Assembly (NCBI RefSeq): GCF_900206265.1
Contig: NZ_LT907782.1
Coordinates: forward strand, 1,550,001-1,614,000
Direction of reading: 5' to 3'
DNA length: 64,000 nucleotides
Source: Nitrosomonas ureae
Lineage (GTDB): Bacteria > Pseudomonadota > Gammaproteobacteria > Burkholderiales > Nitrosomonadaceae
In this document: positions 27,897 through 38,009 of the stretch, piece after piece
Layout of the letters: every line of letters starts with the position of its first letter
Numbering within the stretch: position 1 is the stretch's first letter
Program-made: the position numbers and the translations under genes
The notes under the pieces: model-generated
Database searches by the model: none
Told to the model about the DNA's origin: nothing
The model's input: the letters and a program-made list of their open reading frames with translations, nothing else

Positions 27897-29277
27897 TTAT
27901 GTTCTCCCCAAGCAATTGAATCACTTTCTTTTCATCGAAGCCTTTCATGTCCACTTTCAAGTAAGCCACCCTCTCATTAACCAATACTAATGCTTCATGG
28001 ACACCTGATATTGATGCAAGTTGACGCGATAGTTCTTGAGACTGGCCGATATCCATTTCACCCACAGGATACATTCTGGAACGCACAGCAGCAGGGGATT
28101 TCATCGTTGCAGCCAATACCAGCCACACCATCAGCAATGATCCACAGAACATATATAATGCATAGCTTCCATGCGTACCGAATAAATAACCACCAGCCGC
28201 AGCACCAGCAAAAGCGCCCAGAAATTGCGTGCTGCTGTATACCCCGATTGCCGTCCCCTTCGCACCCACGGGTGCAATCTTGGAAATCAAGGAAGGTAAG
28301 CTAGCTTCCAATAAATTAAATGCCGTAAAAAAAACCAATAATGCAATGGCCGTACCCCATATTGAATCAAACATCATGGCCAGTAATGCCTGTCCTATCA
28401 GTAAAATAGCGACTGCTGCAACAAATACATGCTTTAACTTGGCTTTCTTCTCAGAGTAAATAATTGCCGGGATAATAAAGACAATCGACAACAATAATAC
28501 AGGCAAATAAATCTGCCAATGATCACTCGCCGCCATTCCTGCTTGCCGTAGAGTCAGAGGCACAACAAGCCAAAGCGCCATTAGTGTGGCATGCAAAGCA
28601 AAAATACCATAATTTAAACGCAACAATTGCCTATTCTGCAATACGCTTACAAAGCTTGCAGGTGACACTTCGGTATCGGAGTGAAAGCGACTGATATGCG
28701 GATCAGGAATGATCTTCTTCACTACAAGCATCGCAAGTAACGCCAGTATCCCGGTCATAGCAAAAATCCCCGGTACGCCTATCCATTGATTTAGAACCGG
28801 AGCAGCAATCAGAGAAATGGCAAAAACTGTACCAATGGTCATACCGATCGTCGCCATTGCTTTAGTACGATGCTCTTCTCGCGTAAGATCTGCTGCAAGA
28901 GCCATTACAGCAGCCGATATTGCGCCAGCACCCTGGATGACACGCCCCACTATTACCCAATATATATCAACCGCAATAGCTGCGATCAAGCTGCCAATAG
29001 CAAATAAAATCAACCCCAGATATATGACAGGCTTACGTCCAATACGATCGGATAGCCAGCCAAAAGGAATTTGCAGTATAGCTTGCGTTAAACCGTATGC
29101 TCCTAATGCAATACCGACTAACGTATAATTGTCGCCGCCAGGCAAGTCCTCAGCATAAAAAGCAAATACCGGTAAAATGATAAATAGCCCAAACATACGC
29201 AAGCCATACACACCAGCCAAACCAATGGTTGCTCGCAATTCTGCCGGAGACATTTTTTCAGATGATGAAGTGGACAT
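27883..29277 (-). CDS. MFS transporter with C-terminal YajR-like domain
   Basis: A 464-residue major facilitator protein with 12 predicted helices and MFS signature motifs ([17 protein letters not shown] between helices 2 and 3; [16 protein letters not shown]). The last 65 residues ([27 protein letters not shown]) form a small ferredoxin-like soluble domain, as in YajR-type exporters. Substrate unknown; drug or metabolite efflux is the usual prediction. Divergent from uvrA and overlapping ssb. Confidence 0.88.
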   Translation of the reverse strand: MSTSSSEKMSPAELRATIGLAGVYGLRMFGLFIILPVFAFYAEDLPGGDNYTLVGIALGAYGLTQAILQIPFGWLSDRIGRKPVIYLGLILFAIGSLIAAIAVDIYWVIVGRVIQGAGAISAAVMALAADLTREEHRTKAMATIGMTIGTVFAISLIAAPVLNQWIGVPGIFAMTGILALLAMLVVKKIIPDPHISRFHSDTEVSPASFVSVLQNRQLLRLNYGIFALHATLMALWLVVPLTLRQAGMAASDHWQIYLPVLLLSIVFIIPAIIYSEKKAKLKHVFVAAVAILLIGQALLAMMFDSIWGTAIALLVFFTAFNLLEASLPSLISKIAPVGAKGTAIGVYSSTQFLGAFAGAAAGGYLFGTHGSYALYMFCGSLLMVWLVLAATMKSPAAVRSRMYPVGEMDIGQSQELSRQLASISGVHEALVLVNERVAYLKVDMKGFDEKKVIQLLGENINGFS

Positions 29278-29343
29278 GAATCAAGTTGTTATATTTCTAA
29301 AAAGTTGGGTATATTAGCAGGTTGACTCATACATAGATAGTTC

Positions 29344-32163
29344 ATGGAATCCATAAAAATACGCGGTGCGCGCACGCATAATCTGAAAAATATTCATCTT
29401 GATCTACCCCGTAACAAGCTCGTTGTCATTACCGGACTATCAGGATCAGGCAAATCATCGCTTGCATTTGATACGCTTTATGCAGAAGGTCAGCGTCGAT
29501 ATGTGGAATCCCTCTCAGCCTATGCAAGACAGTTCCTTCAATTAATGGAGAAACCTGATGTTGATTTGATCGAGGGGCTTTCTCCTGCAATTGCCATTGA
29601 ACAAAAAGCAACCTCGCACAATCCCCGCTCGACGGTAGGAACAGTGACAGAAATCCATGATTATTTGCGTTTGCTGTTCGCTCGCGTGGGCGATCCTTTT
29701 TGCCCTGAGCACAACATTGTTCTGGCCGCGCAAAGCGTATCACAAATGGTAGATCATGTATTACAGCTACCTCCTGACACACGCTTGATGATCCTTTCTC
29801 CGTTAATCGTCGAGCGCAAAGGCGAACAAGCAGAATTATTTGACGAACTGCGCGCACAAGGTTTTGTTCGTTTGCGGATTGATGGCGAAGTTTATGAAAT
29901 CGATGCATTGCCAAAGTTGCAGAAAACCAAGAAACATACCATTGAAGTGGTCATTGACCGCTTGAAGGTTTCTCTGGATGCTAAGCAGCGGCTTGCCGAA
30001 TCATTCGAAGTTGCGTTACGCCATTCCGATGGTCGTGCTTTGGCGGTTGAGATAGATACCTATCACGAACATCTGTTTTCAGCCAAATTCAGTTGTCCGG
30101 TGTGCAGTTATTCGCTGTCTGAACTGGAGCCGAGATTATTCTCTTTCAACAATCCATTAGGGGCTTGCAACAAATGCGATGGTCTGGGCCAGATTACTTT
30201 TTTTGATCCAGTGCGCGTCGTAGCTTTCCCGCACCTATCACTAGCTGCCGGTGCGGTAAAAAATTGGGATCGGCGCAATCAGTTTTATTTTCAGTTATTA
30301 ACTAACCTCGCAACACATTATCGTTTTGACCTGGAAACACCCTTTGAGAAACTGGATGAAGCTATTCGCGACATTATCTTATATGGTTCCGGTAAAGAGA
30401 AAATACATTTCTCTTATTTGACAGAAAACGGCCGCAAGCAACAGGAAACCCATTCTTTTGAAGGAATCATTCCCAATCTGACACGTCGCTACAAAGAAAC
30501 CGAATCACAAACCGTACGGGAAGAATTGGCTAAATATCTCAATGCGCAAACTTGCCCGGATTGCCAAGGTACGCGCTTATGTCAGGCTGCGCGTCATGTA
30601 CATGTTGCTGGACAAGCAATTTACCAGATTAGTGCTTTTCCACTCAAGAAAGCCAAGCAATTTTTTGATCATCTTGAATTATCGGGCCACAAGCAATCGA
30701 TTGCTGAGCGTATCATCAAGGAAATTTCCAACCGTTTACAATTTCTCAATAATGTCGGTCTGGATTACTTATCTTTGGATCGTTCCGCGGATACACTCTC
30801 CGGCGGTGAATCTCAACGCATTCGTTTAGCCAGTCAAATCGGCTCCGGTTTAACCGGCGTCATGTACGTTTTAGATGAGCCCTCCATCGGTTTGCATCAA
30901 CGCGATAATGACCGCCTGCTCAATACACTCAAGAAACTGCGTGATCTGGGCAATAGTGTCATCGTCGTTGAGCACGATCAGGATGCCATACAGATTGCAG
31001 ACTATGTTGTAGATATGGGGCCAGGTGCCGGGGAGCACGGGGGATACGTTGTTGCTCAAGGCACACCGCAATCAATCCAGGAAGATAATGATTCTCTGAC
31101 GGGAAAATTTTTATCCGGCAAATTATCAATCAAGATCCCGAAGAAACGTCATTCACCCAACAATGATCGGATACTTCGAATCAAAGGTGCCACTGGAAAT
31201 AATCTCAAGAACATTACGCTGACTTTACCGATAGGTCTCTTTATTTGCGTGACCGGTGTGTCAGGATCCGGCAAATCCACACTTATTAACGAAACGCTAC
31301 ATCGCACAGTCGCTCGCCACCTTTATGGCAGCAATACTGAACCGGCACCCTATCAGCACATTGAGGGATTAGCTTTTCTCGATAAGGTTATCAATATGGA
31401 TCAAAGCCCGATTGGACGTACACCGCGTTCCAATCCCGCAACTTATACCGGATTATTCACTCCGATCCGGGAATTATTTGCCGGGGTACCCCAAGCACGC
31501 GAACGTGGTTATGCACCCGGTCGATTCTCGTTCAATGTCAAAGGGGGCCGGTGCGAAGCCTGTCAAGGTGATGGCATGATAAAAGTGGAAATGCATTTTC
31601 TTCCAGACGTTTATGTTACATGCGATGTATGCCACGGTCATCGGTATAACCGGGAAACTCTGGAAATTCAGTATAAAGGCAAAAATATTAACGAAATTCT
31701 GCAAATGACTGTGGAAAATGCATTTGAATTCTTCAATGCAGTGCCGGTGATTGCCCGGAAACTAAATACATTACTGGATGTTGGTCTCGGCTATATCACC
31801 TTGGGACAATCCGCCACCACGCTCTCCGGCGGCGAGGCACAGCGGGTGAAACTTTCATTGGAGCTCTCCAAGCGCGATACAGGCCGGACCTTGTATATCC
31901 TGGATGAGCCCACAACCGGCCTACATTTCCAGGATATCGACCTGTTGTTGAATGTATTACACCGACTGCGCGATCATGGAAATACCGTGGTGGTCATTGA
32001 ACATAATCTGGATGTCATCAAAACAGCCGACTGGATTATTGATTTAGGCCCGGAGGGTGGCGATGGTGGCGGATGTATCATTGCAGAGGGCACGCCGGAA
32101 GCGATCGCGACCAATAAAAACAGTTATACCGGTAATTATCTGCAATCCATACTGACAAAATGA
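29344..32163 (+). CDS. uvrA: Excinuclease ABC subunit A
   Basis: Damage-recognition ATPase of nucleotide excision repair. Both ABC halves are complete: Walker [16 protein letters not shown] and [15 protein letters not shown], signature motifs [12 protein letters not shown] and [12 protein letters not shown], and zinc modules [10 protein letters not shown]...CNKC and CEACQGDGM...CDVC. The 939-aa length is standard. No strong ribosome site precedes the ATG. Its TGA overlaps the next gene's ATG (ATGA), so the two are translationally coupled. Confidence 0.97.
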   Translation: MESIKIRGARTHNLKNIHLDLPRNKLVVITGLSGSGKSSLAFDTLYAEGQRRYVESLSAYARQFLQLMEKPDVDLIEGLSPAIAIEQKATSHNPRSTVGTVTEIHDYLRLLFARVGDPFCPEHNIVLAAQSVSQMVDHVLQLPPDTRLMILSPLIVERKGEQAELFDELRAQGFVRLRIDGEVYEIDALPKLQKTKKHTIEVVIDRLKVSLDAKQRLAESFEVALRHSDGRALAVEIDTYHEHLFSAKFSCPVCSYSLSELEPRLFSFNNPLGACNKCDGLGQITFFDPVRVVAFPHLSLAAGAVKNWDRRNQFYFQLLTNLATHYRFDLETPFEKLDEAIRDIILYGSGKEKIHFSYLTENGRKQQETHSFEGIIPNLTRRYKETESQTVREELAKYLNAQTCPDCQGTRLCQAARHVHVAGQAIYQISAFPLKKAKQFFDHLELSGHKQSIAERIIKEISNRLQFLNNVGLDYLSLDRSADTLSGGESQRIRLASQIGSGLTGVMYVLDEPSIGLHQRDNDRLLNTLKKLRDLGNSVIVVEHDQDAIQIADYVVDMGPGAGEHGGYVVAQGTPQSIQEDNDSLTGKFLSGKLSIKIPKKRHSPNNDRILRIKGATGNNLKNITLTLPIGLFICVTGVSGSGKSTLINETLHRTVARHLYGSNTEPAPYQHIEGLAFLDKVINMDQSPIGRTPRSNPATYTGLFTPIRELFAGVPQARERGYAPGRFSFNVKGGRCEACQGDGMIKVEMHFLPDVYVTCDVCHGHRYNRETLEIQYKGKNINEILQMTVENAFEFFNAVPVIARKLNTLLDVGLGYITLGQSATTLSGGEAQRVKLSLELSKRDTGRTLYILDEPTTGLHFQDIDLLLNVLHRLRDHGNTVVVIEHNLDVIKTADWIIDLGPEGGDGGGCIIAEGTPEAIATNKNSYTGNYLQSILTK

Positions 32164-33431
32164 ATCCTTGCAACCATTTGCTGGAAAGCTTTGCTATAGC
32201 TGTCAAAGCTGCCGACCCTACTCACATCATTCCGTCGTATCTTCCTCACCCTCCTCCAGGTCGCACACTTGTTGTGGGCGCTGGCAAAGCATCTGCCGCG
32301 ATGGCGATGGCGGTCGAAAACGCATGGCCCGCTGACGCTCGAATCGATGGATTGGTCGTCACTCGTTATGGACATACATTACCTACGCATAAAATTAAAG
32401 TGGTTGAAGCGGGTCACCCAATACCGGATGAAAATGGCGAGCGTGCAGCACAAAAAATTCTCTCAGCAGCTCAAGCATTAGAACCTAGTGATCTAATGCT
32501 TTGCTTGTTCAGTGGAGGAGGCTCCAGTCTGTTATCTTTGCCAGCTGAAGGTATTTCACTGCAAGACCTTCAAGCAGTCACTCATCAACTACTGCGATGC
32601 GGAGCGAGCATTCAGGAAATTAACATTGTCCGCAAACACTTATCAGCAATTCAAGGCGGCAAGCTTGCTGCCGCGTGCAGAGCTCCCATCCTCGCTTTAA
32701 TTATCTCCGATGTTACTGGAGATGAAGCAACGCACATCGCTTCCGGACCATGCTCCCCTGATCCATCCACATTTTCCGATACGCTTGCTGTACTCGCTCG
32801 CTACCATCTGGATGTACCCACAGCAATTCGGCAACTATTATTGGCAGGCATAGAACATGCTATCACTGAAACACCAAAACCTGGTTCCCTCATCTTCAAT
32901 CAAGTCGAAACCAGAATTATCGCAAACGCTCATCAATCCCTAAGCGCAGCAGCAGATTATTTCCAGAAATATGACATAAGTACTTTAATACTTGGTGATA
33001 CGGTAACTGGGGAATCTCGCGAGATTGCAAAATGCTATGCCGCGTTGACGAAAGAAATAAGATTACATCCGCAAAAGCTGAAGCCACCTTTGGCTCTGTT
33101 ATCGGGAGGCGAGACTACCGTCACATTGAGAGGCAATGGTCGAGGAGGTCGTAATACCGAATTCTTGTTGTCATTATTAATCGAACTTTCTACTCTTGAT
33201 AACGTTTATGCACTGGCATGCGATACGGATGGGCTAGATGGCAGTGAAAATAATGCTGGAGCACTCATCACCCCAGATTCTCTGATTCGGGCAAATAAGC
33301 TTCTCTTGGATCCTGTATCGTTTCTATCGAATAATAACGCCTATACATTTTTCCAACAATTAAATGATTTAGTCATTACTGGTCCCACGCATACCAATGT
33401 CAATGATTATCGCGCTATCCTGGTGCTTTAA
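32160..33431 (+). CDS. Glycerate 2-kinase (GckA/MOFRL family)
   Basis: Predicted to phosphorylate D-glycerate to 2-phosphoglycerate. Family segments are [45 protein letters not shown] and [20 protein letters not shown] in the N-terminal domain, and the MOFRL domain with [25 protein letters not shown] and [16 protein letters not shown]. The 423-aa length is normal. In an autotroph this would return glycerate from photorespiratory or serine-type metabolism. It overlaps uvrA by 4 nt and its 3' end overlaps the convergent next gene by 17 nt. Confidence 0.9.
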   Translation: MNPCNHLLESFAIAVKAADPTHIIPSYLPHPPPGRTLVVGAGKASAAMAMAVENAWPADARIDGLVVTRYGHTLPTHKIKVVEAGHPIPDENGERAAQKILSAAQALEPSDLMLCLFSGGGSSLLSLPAEGISLQDLQAVTHQLLRCGASIQEINIVRKHLSAIQGGKLAAACRAPILALIISDVTGDEATHIASGPCSPDPSTFSDTLAVLARYHLDVPTAIRQLLLAGIEHAITETPKPGSLIFNQVETRIIANAHQSLSAAADYFQKYDISTLILGDTVTGESREIAKCYAALTKEIRLHPQKLKPPLALLSGGETTVTLRGNGRGGRNTEFLLSLLIELSTLDNVYALACDTDGLDGSENNAGALITPDSLIRANKLLLDPVSFLSNNNAYTFFQQLNDLVITGPTHTNVNDYRAILVL

Positions 33432-33912
33432 TCGCGTACACGCGGTCAGCGATATTGGATTTCCGATCGCGGTCAATTTGTATAGAGGACAAAACCAATC
33501 CTTGCTCAAACCATCTGCGAATAACATATTCATAAAATTGCTGATTCCTGATCACCGGAATAGTTAAAGCTAATTCTTTACCGCGCGCTGTAAATAGTAC
33601 ATGCCCCAGATCCAAGGAATTATTCTCATTATCCTGAAAACCAATTTTCGTCGGCCTATCGCAATAAAAAAGTCGCGCATGTTTTCCAAACCCTTTTTTT
33701 ACGAAACCTTTACTCTCAAATGTAATTAATCCCACATTCTCTAAATGCTTTAATATTGATAGAGTGATGCCTTGCTTTGAATAAACCTCATTCTTCACAT
33801 CAAAAATAAGCAGCAATGGTTCACCCTGCACCCATGAAAATTGACATAACGTCGCAAAAATGTATTCATCTTCTTGAGTTAAATCGGAGGAGAGTACATT
33901 TAAATCATTCAT
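33415..33912 (-). CDS. Hypothetical protein, possibly the C-terminal part of a DUF2806-like protein
   Basis: A 165-residue soluble protein of mixed helix and strand. NVLSSDLTQEDEYIFATLCQF and the segment LKHLENVGLITFE with LFTARGKELA resemble the C-terminal winged-helix-like part of DUF2806/TIGR03899 proteins; this is a weak visual resemblance. Upstream the same frame stays open for about 19 codons without a start, and a second frame there reads a short helix ending EEIMQIKEHR, so it may be the surviving 3' part of a broken gene. It starts 89 nt after the neighbouring membrane-protein gene and overlaps glycerate kinase by 17 nt. Confidence 0.5.
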   Translation of the reverse strand: MNDLNVLSSDLTQEDEYIFATLCQFSWVQGEPLLLIFDVKNEVYSKQGITLSILKHLENVGLITFESKGFVKKGFGKHARLFYCDRPTKIGFQDNENNSLDLGHVLFTARGKELALTIPVIRNQQFYEYVIRRWFEQGLVLSSIQIDRDRKSNIADRVYAIKAPG

Positions 33913-34001
33913 CAGCGATGCTCTTTTATTTGCATGATCTCTTCCATAAATAACGAACCGATTCGATTTTTATCGATGACTGAATCATTTTCGCATGCAA
34001 A

Positions 34002-34448
34002 CTATTTTTCTGATTTCTCTTCTGTTTTCTCTAGGTATCTTGCTGCAACTCCTGTCTCTGAACCATCTACACCCGTTGATTCTGCACACTCAATCTCATT
34101 TACGTGCACATTTGATTTATTTTTGGATTTTGGTTCCTCCTTTATCTTGCGAGATTTAATTTCTCTATTAATTTCATCCAGGAATGCGGCATTATCTTTA
34201 CGCTGCTTTTCACTTTTATACCATGATGCGCACGTAATAGTGCCCATAATTATTAATAAAATGCTCAATACGTCGATGCCATCAAAAAAGATAAATACAA
34301 TACCTGTTGAAACTGCGAATGCCCCTAATATAGCTGTAAACAGCCACATTTTTGAACCAGAACCTGAACCATTGCTTCGTTTGTTCCATGATTCAAGATT
34401 ATCGCGTGTTGAAATAAGCTCTTCATCAGTCCATTTTTTCATACTCAT
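34002..34448 (-). CDS. Small two-helix membrane protein of unknown function
   Basis: About 148 residues from the chosen start MSMKKWTDEE, which is preceded by a GGGGG run about 10 nt upstream; the frame stays open 13 codons further. A cytoplasmic N-terminal helix precedes two membrane segments (about 35-53 and 58-76: LFTAILGAFAVSTGIVFIFF and VLSILLIIMGTITCASWY), then a long charged coiled-coil-like tail rich in Lys and Glu. No family recognised. The next minus-strand gene follows after 89 nt. Confidence 0.6.
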   Translation of the reverse strand: MSMKKWTDEELISTRDNLESWNKRSNGSGSGSKMWLFTAILGAFAVSTGIVFIFFDGIDVLSILLIIMGTITCASWYKSEKQRKDNAAFLDEINREIKSRKIKEEPKSKNKSNVHVNEIECAESTGVDGSETGVAARYLEKTEEKSEK

Positions 34449-34521
34449 ATTAAAAAACCCCCAATAAATATCAATCAATAGCAGCAATAATTAAAGCTTC
34501 ATTATATTTCTTTCTGCCAAT

Positions 34522-34549
34522 AAAAAAGGCACCATTTGGTGCCTTTTTT
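34522..34549. terminator. Terminator after the porin gene
   Basis: AAAAAA, stem GGCACCA, TT loop, TGGTGCC, TTTTTT: a textbook hairpin that is symmetric and so would end transcription on either strand. It lies 16 nt past the porin stop on the minus strand and should insulate the gene from those downstream. Confidence 0.92.
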
Positions 34550-34565
34550 ACGAGACTAACTTGAT

Positions 34566-35765
34566 TTAGAAGTTGTGACGCATACCTACAGAATAAGTAT
34601 TATGATCTCTGAGCGGGTTAGCCGCTTTATCATCCACCATACCTCGTTGATAACCGCCAAAGAGACTTGAGCGTTTGCTGAGGTTATGTATCAGACCAAC
34701 GGTAAAAGTGCTGACTTCATGCTTAAGCGCAGTGGCAGTTGCGTTAGCATCCGACATACCACCTTGAGCAATAATGCTGGTATTGCCCCAATCATATTGG
34801 CCACTGGCAAACCAGAGATGACCATCACCGCCAAGATTCATCGCTGAATTACAGTGTGAGCGTGAATCTAAACTACCAGTACCAGGATTACCTAATGCAG
34901 CAGCATTGGAACAAGTTGCTGCACCTACTGCATTGCTGACTCTTTCATATTGACCACTGAGTTTGAAGTTTTGGAACCCCCACATCAAACCGCCGCGCCA
35001 TACATGCTCATTGTTATTTAAACCCAAATTTGTTCTTTGCCGAGTACTAATATTATCGCGGGAATATCCGCCAAATGCGCCTAGATTATGACCTGCAACT
35101 TGCGCTTCGTATTTACCCGCAACTTGAAAATCCCATTCACCATCTTCACCACCTGAATTAGATGCGCTTCCTTGGAAAGTATCTGATCCAGGAATAATAT
35201 TCGCAGGATCCAATCGGTTAGAATCGCCCGGCATTAATATACCTGCAAAGCTGAATCCTTCAACACGTGGTGAATCGTAGCGTACTGCGCTGTTCACAAA
35301 ACTTTGAGCGCCTGAGCCCAAGCCATTAGCAGAAGCAGTCATGGTACCGCCACTGCCTGCAGCTTGTAAGGTTGTGTATGCAAACGGATCAATCGTCATA
35401 CCGCCCGCAAAATCTTTAAATGGAGATTGAACACGGCCAAATTTCACTTCACCCCAGCTATCGTTTGCCAGCGCTACCCAACGTTCCCGCGCAACACCCA
35501 ATGCACCACTGCCAGTACTAAAACCATATTCAACATGTGCCTTTGCTTTCAAACCACCGCCTAAATTCTCAGTTACATGCATCCCCATTCTTGAACGGCC
35601 TGTATCATCACCAATAAGAGCCTGACTACTTTGACCGTCTTTATTAACTGTAGCATACTCGGCTTGTACGCTACCGAAAAGTGTTACATTCGTTCCTTGT
35701 GCTGACACAACCATCGGGGCTGCAAGTACGCCAGCTACTGCCAGCGATATAAGTTTCTTCTTCAT
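34566..35765 (-). CDS. Gram-negative general porin
   Basis: Outer-membrane trimeric beta-barrel for diffusion of small solutes. From MKKKLISLAVAGVLAAPMVVSAQ (signal peptide, cleavage after VSA) the mature part begins TNVTLFGSVQAEY, the typical betaproteobacterial porin start, and ends GMRHNF with the terminal phenylalanine needed for barrel assembly. Alternating strands and GRVQSPFKDF in the loop 3 region fit the family. AGGAGA lies 8 nt before the chosen ATG, giving 399 aa; an 84-codon open extension upstream is rejected. A strong terminator follows. Confidence 0.92.
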   Translation of the reverse strand: MKKKLISLAVAGVLAAPMVVSAQGTNVTLFGSVQAEYATVNKDGQSSQALIGDDTGRSRMGMHVTENLGGGLKAKAHVEYGFSTGSGALGVARERWVALANDSWGEVKFGRVQSPFKDFAGGMTIDPFAYTTLQAAGSGGTMTASANGLGSGAQSFVNSAVRYDSPRVEGFSFAGILMPGDSNRLDPANIIPGSDTFQGSASNSGGEDGEWDFQVAGKYEAQVAGHNLGAFGGYSRDNISTRQRTNLGLNNNEHVWRGGLMWGFQNFKLSGQYERVSNAVGAATCSNAAALGNPGTGSLDSRSHCNSAMNLGGDGHLWFASGQYDWGNTSIIAQGGMSDANATATALKHEVSTFTVGLIHNLSKRSSLFGGYQRGMVDDKAANPLRDHNTYSVGMRHNF

Positions 35766-36356
35766 ACGGAAGTTCTCCTTTAATGTTAAAACGATTGGGG
35801 CCGTCCTTTTTGCCCTACTACACTCCAGTGGAATGCACCCCGCTTGTCCGGACCCCCCGACTCGGAGGGTTTGATTTGATTGTGCCGAACACATAAGCAT
35901 TCTGCAAGAAAAACGAGCATATTTTACAAATTTAACCACCACGATGTTGCATTCAAACAACACTCCTGTTGTTTTTCTGACTATAATTTTATTTTTATAT
36001 ATTTCACACCAGCTCAATTTAGGATTGAGCCATATTTTATATATGACTTCAGAAATACAGCTTGATCATTCATTTCCAAGCCTAAAACGCAACTCTAATT
36101 TGTGGGTTAAACCTAAAAGTTCTATGAGTTTGTGCGAAATTCCTATACTACTCACAAACAAACATAACTAAATCAAGAAATTCTTATTCTATCATCTTTA
36201 AAATCATATAGATATCACACAAAACACCCTGAATGCTTTCATCATCCGTTAAATATCGCAAATGCCTTATAGTTACGCTCGTTTTTTACATTACTGATAA
36301 GAAAGTTTCAGTTATCATTCCACTTCCCTCACTAACTTTAATGATACTGTTATGAC
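35766..36356. other. 591-bp divergent intergenic region with a structured porin leader
   Basis: It separates the porin from the L,D-transpeptidase gene and contains both promoters. The porin-proximal 110 bp are GC-rich and hairpin-forming (see 35852-35870), unlike the AT-rich remainder. A dyad CATTCCA-C-TGGAGTG occurs at 35821-35835 on the complement. No gene or RNA family was recognised. Confidence 0.45.
35852..35870 (-). promoter_or_regulatory. Hairpin in the porin 5' leader
   Basis: On the minus strand ACCCTCC, GAGTC loop, GGGGGGT forms a 7-bp stem. The one non-Watson-Crick pair is a G-U in this RNA but an A-C mismatch in the complement, which favours a function in the porin transcript. 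It lies about 90 nt before the porin ATG. Confidence 0.4.
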
Positions 36357-37352
36357 ATGATCATGAACAAAATTCATCTATTCCCCCCCTTTGTTATAGC
36401 CTTTCTTTTTACGATTACGATTGTTCGAGCTGAAACATGGACCCTTCCCCCATCTGGCATTGATATTTTCGGTCAAATAAAAACCATGCACGCCAGCAGC
36501 TCAGAAACATTGCTCGATATCGCCAGACAATACGATATTGGCCAAATAGAAATCTTACTGGCCAATCCTAACGTTGACCGCTGGCTACCTGAAGATGGTG
36601 TCACGGTCACTCTGCCAAGCCGCTATATTATCCCCCACGCCGAGCGGAAAGGTTTAGTATTAAATTTACCCGAAATGAGAATTTATTATTTCCCTGAACC
36701 TAAAAAAGGGGAAAAACCTACCGTCACTACCCACCCGGTTGGGATCGGAAGAATGGATTGGGTAACACCTTTGGGTATTTCTAGAATAATTGAAAAAAAG
36801 AAAGATCCAACTTGGATACCTCCAAAATCGCTCCAAATGGACAGAATTGCAAATGGCGAACCACCCTATCCCAGCATAGTGCCACCAGGTCCGACTAATC
36901 CACTGGGGCGTCATGCAATGAGATTAAGTATTGGTAGCGGTAGTTACCTGATACATGGCACTATCAAGCCATTCGGTGTCGGAATGCGCGTTTCGGCTGG
37001 ATGTGTTCGCATGTACCCAGAAGATATTGAAGCACTATTTGATAAAGTTCCGGTCGGCACGCAAGTGCAAGTGGTCAATCAACCCATTAAACTCGGCTGG
37101 TTACTAGATTCACTTTTCATTGAGCTTCATCCTCCACTGGAAGAAGACGAATCAAAATATACCAACTACCAGCTAATAGTAACTAATGCAATTAATGATT
37201 TTCTCTTATTAAATAATAGCAAAAGAAATATTCCGGTAAATTTTGAAATCGATCAGGAAGCCCTAAAACAAGCCATAATTGAAAAAAGCGGAATTCCTAT
37301 TTTAATCTCACGCACTCAAGCTCAAATTCATTCACAAAACTTCAACAATTAA
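36357..37352 (+). CDS. L,D-transpeptidase (YkuD domain) with N-terminal LysM-like region
   Basis: Periplasmic enzyme that makes 3-3 peptidoglycan crosslinks or attaches lipoproteins to peptidoglycan. A signal peptide (FVIAFLFTITIVRA) is followed by a LysM-like segment (about 40-85; SSETLLDIARQYDIGQIEILLANP), then the YkuD domain (about 95-235) with the catalytic motif HGT...SAGCVRM containing the Cys nucleophile. The organisation matches E. coli ErfK/YbiS-type enzymes. Either of two ATGs (36357 or 36363) may start it. An Lpp-like gene, a potential substrate, is convergent downstream. Confidence 0.92.
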   Translation: MIMNKIHLFPPFVIAFLFTITIVRAETWTLPPSGIDIFGQIKTMHASSSETLLDIARQYDIGQIEILLANPNVDRWLPEDGVTVTLPSRYIIPHAERKGLVLNLPEMRIYYFPEPKKGEKPTVTTHPVGIGRMDWVTPLGISRIIEKKKDPTWIPPKSLQMDRIANGEPPYPSIVPPGPTNPLGRHAMRLSIGSGSYLIHGTIKPFGVGMRVSAGCVRMYPEDIEALFDKVPVGTQVQVVNQPIKLGWLLDSLFIELHPPLEEDESKYTNYQLIVTNAINDFLLLNNSKRNIPVNFEIDQEALKQAIIEKSGIPILISRTQAQIHSQNFNN

Positions 37353-37404
37353 TTTATAGCAGCTTAACTATAGGCACAACTCAATTACAAATACATATGA
37401 AAAA

Positions 37405-37420
37405 CCCCTCTTGAGAGGGG
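37405..37420. terminator. Bidirectional terminator between L,D-transpeptidase and Lpp-like genes
   Basis: Stem CCCCTC, loop TTGA, GAGGGG. On the minus strand it is followed by TTTTT, so it ends the Lpp-like transcript 28 nt after its stop; on the plus strand CTTTCT follows and it may also end the transpeptidase transcript. Confidence 0.85.
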
Positions 37421-37448
37421 CTTTCTGAATACAAGAACTACTAACCGA

Positions 37449-37739
37449 TTATTTGTGCATAGCTTTCTTAAACATACGATCTATTTTAGATTCTGTATCC
37501 ATTGAACGTCTGTTTGCTTCGTCTGCAACGCGTAATGCATCATTTGCTTTTGCATTGGCAGCATCCGCAGCCTGTTTGGCTGCAGCTGCATCAGCTTTTG
37601 CTGAAGCGACATCAGCATTATGTTTATTTTGCAATTCCTCTAATTGACCAGTTGTTGCACAGCCTGTCAATCCAATAAAAGCACCTGCCACTACTGCCAG
37701 CGTTAACATACGTACTGGATGCTGAATTTTTTCTTTCAT
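37449..37739 (-). CDS. Lpp/OprI-like alanine-zipper lipoprotein
   Basis: A 96-residue outer-membrane lipoprotein. Lipobox LTGC gives lipidated Cys27; the mature part is a continuous Ala-rich helix (ASAKADAAAAKQAADAANAK) forming a coiled coil, as in OprI. It ends MFKKAMHK with a C-terminal lysine, the residue that L,D-transpeptidases link to peptidoglycan in E. coli Lpp. GGAGA lies before the ATG and a terminator after the stop. Two L,D-transpeptidase genes flank it, which suggests it is covalently attached to the wall. Confidence 0.85.
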   Translation of the reverse strand: MKEKIQHPVRMLTLAVVAGAFIGLTGCATTGQLEELQNKHNADVASAKADAAAAKQAADAANAKANDALRVADEANRRSMDTESKIDRMFKKAMHK

Positions 37740-38009
37740 TCCAATCTCCTCAGTTGTTTATTCTATTCAACACGCACAAACATTCACAACTTTACTAGTC
37801 GCTGATACCACATACCAGCAACGCATTAGAATCTTATCCGATTTCTTTCGCAAAATAAATGGATTTTATGACAAATTTACCAACAACTTAGCTATAAACA
37901 CAACAAGTAATACACTAAGTGCATAATAAAATTATATATTTCTGTGCAGACACACGCTCAAGCAATTAACAACAAAGTCATACAAATCATATGGATTATG
38001 GAATTATTA

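Noticed and set aside
33934-34467. 177-codon plus-strand ORF
   Set aside because: Lies opposite the membrane-protein gene; its serine-rich, repetitive hydrophobic composition is that of an antisense frame.
35766-36017. 84-codon upstream extension of the porin frame
   Set aside because: The signal peptide and AGGAGA site place the start at 35765; the extension covers a GC-rich leader with hairpins and is not protein-like.
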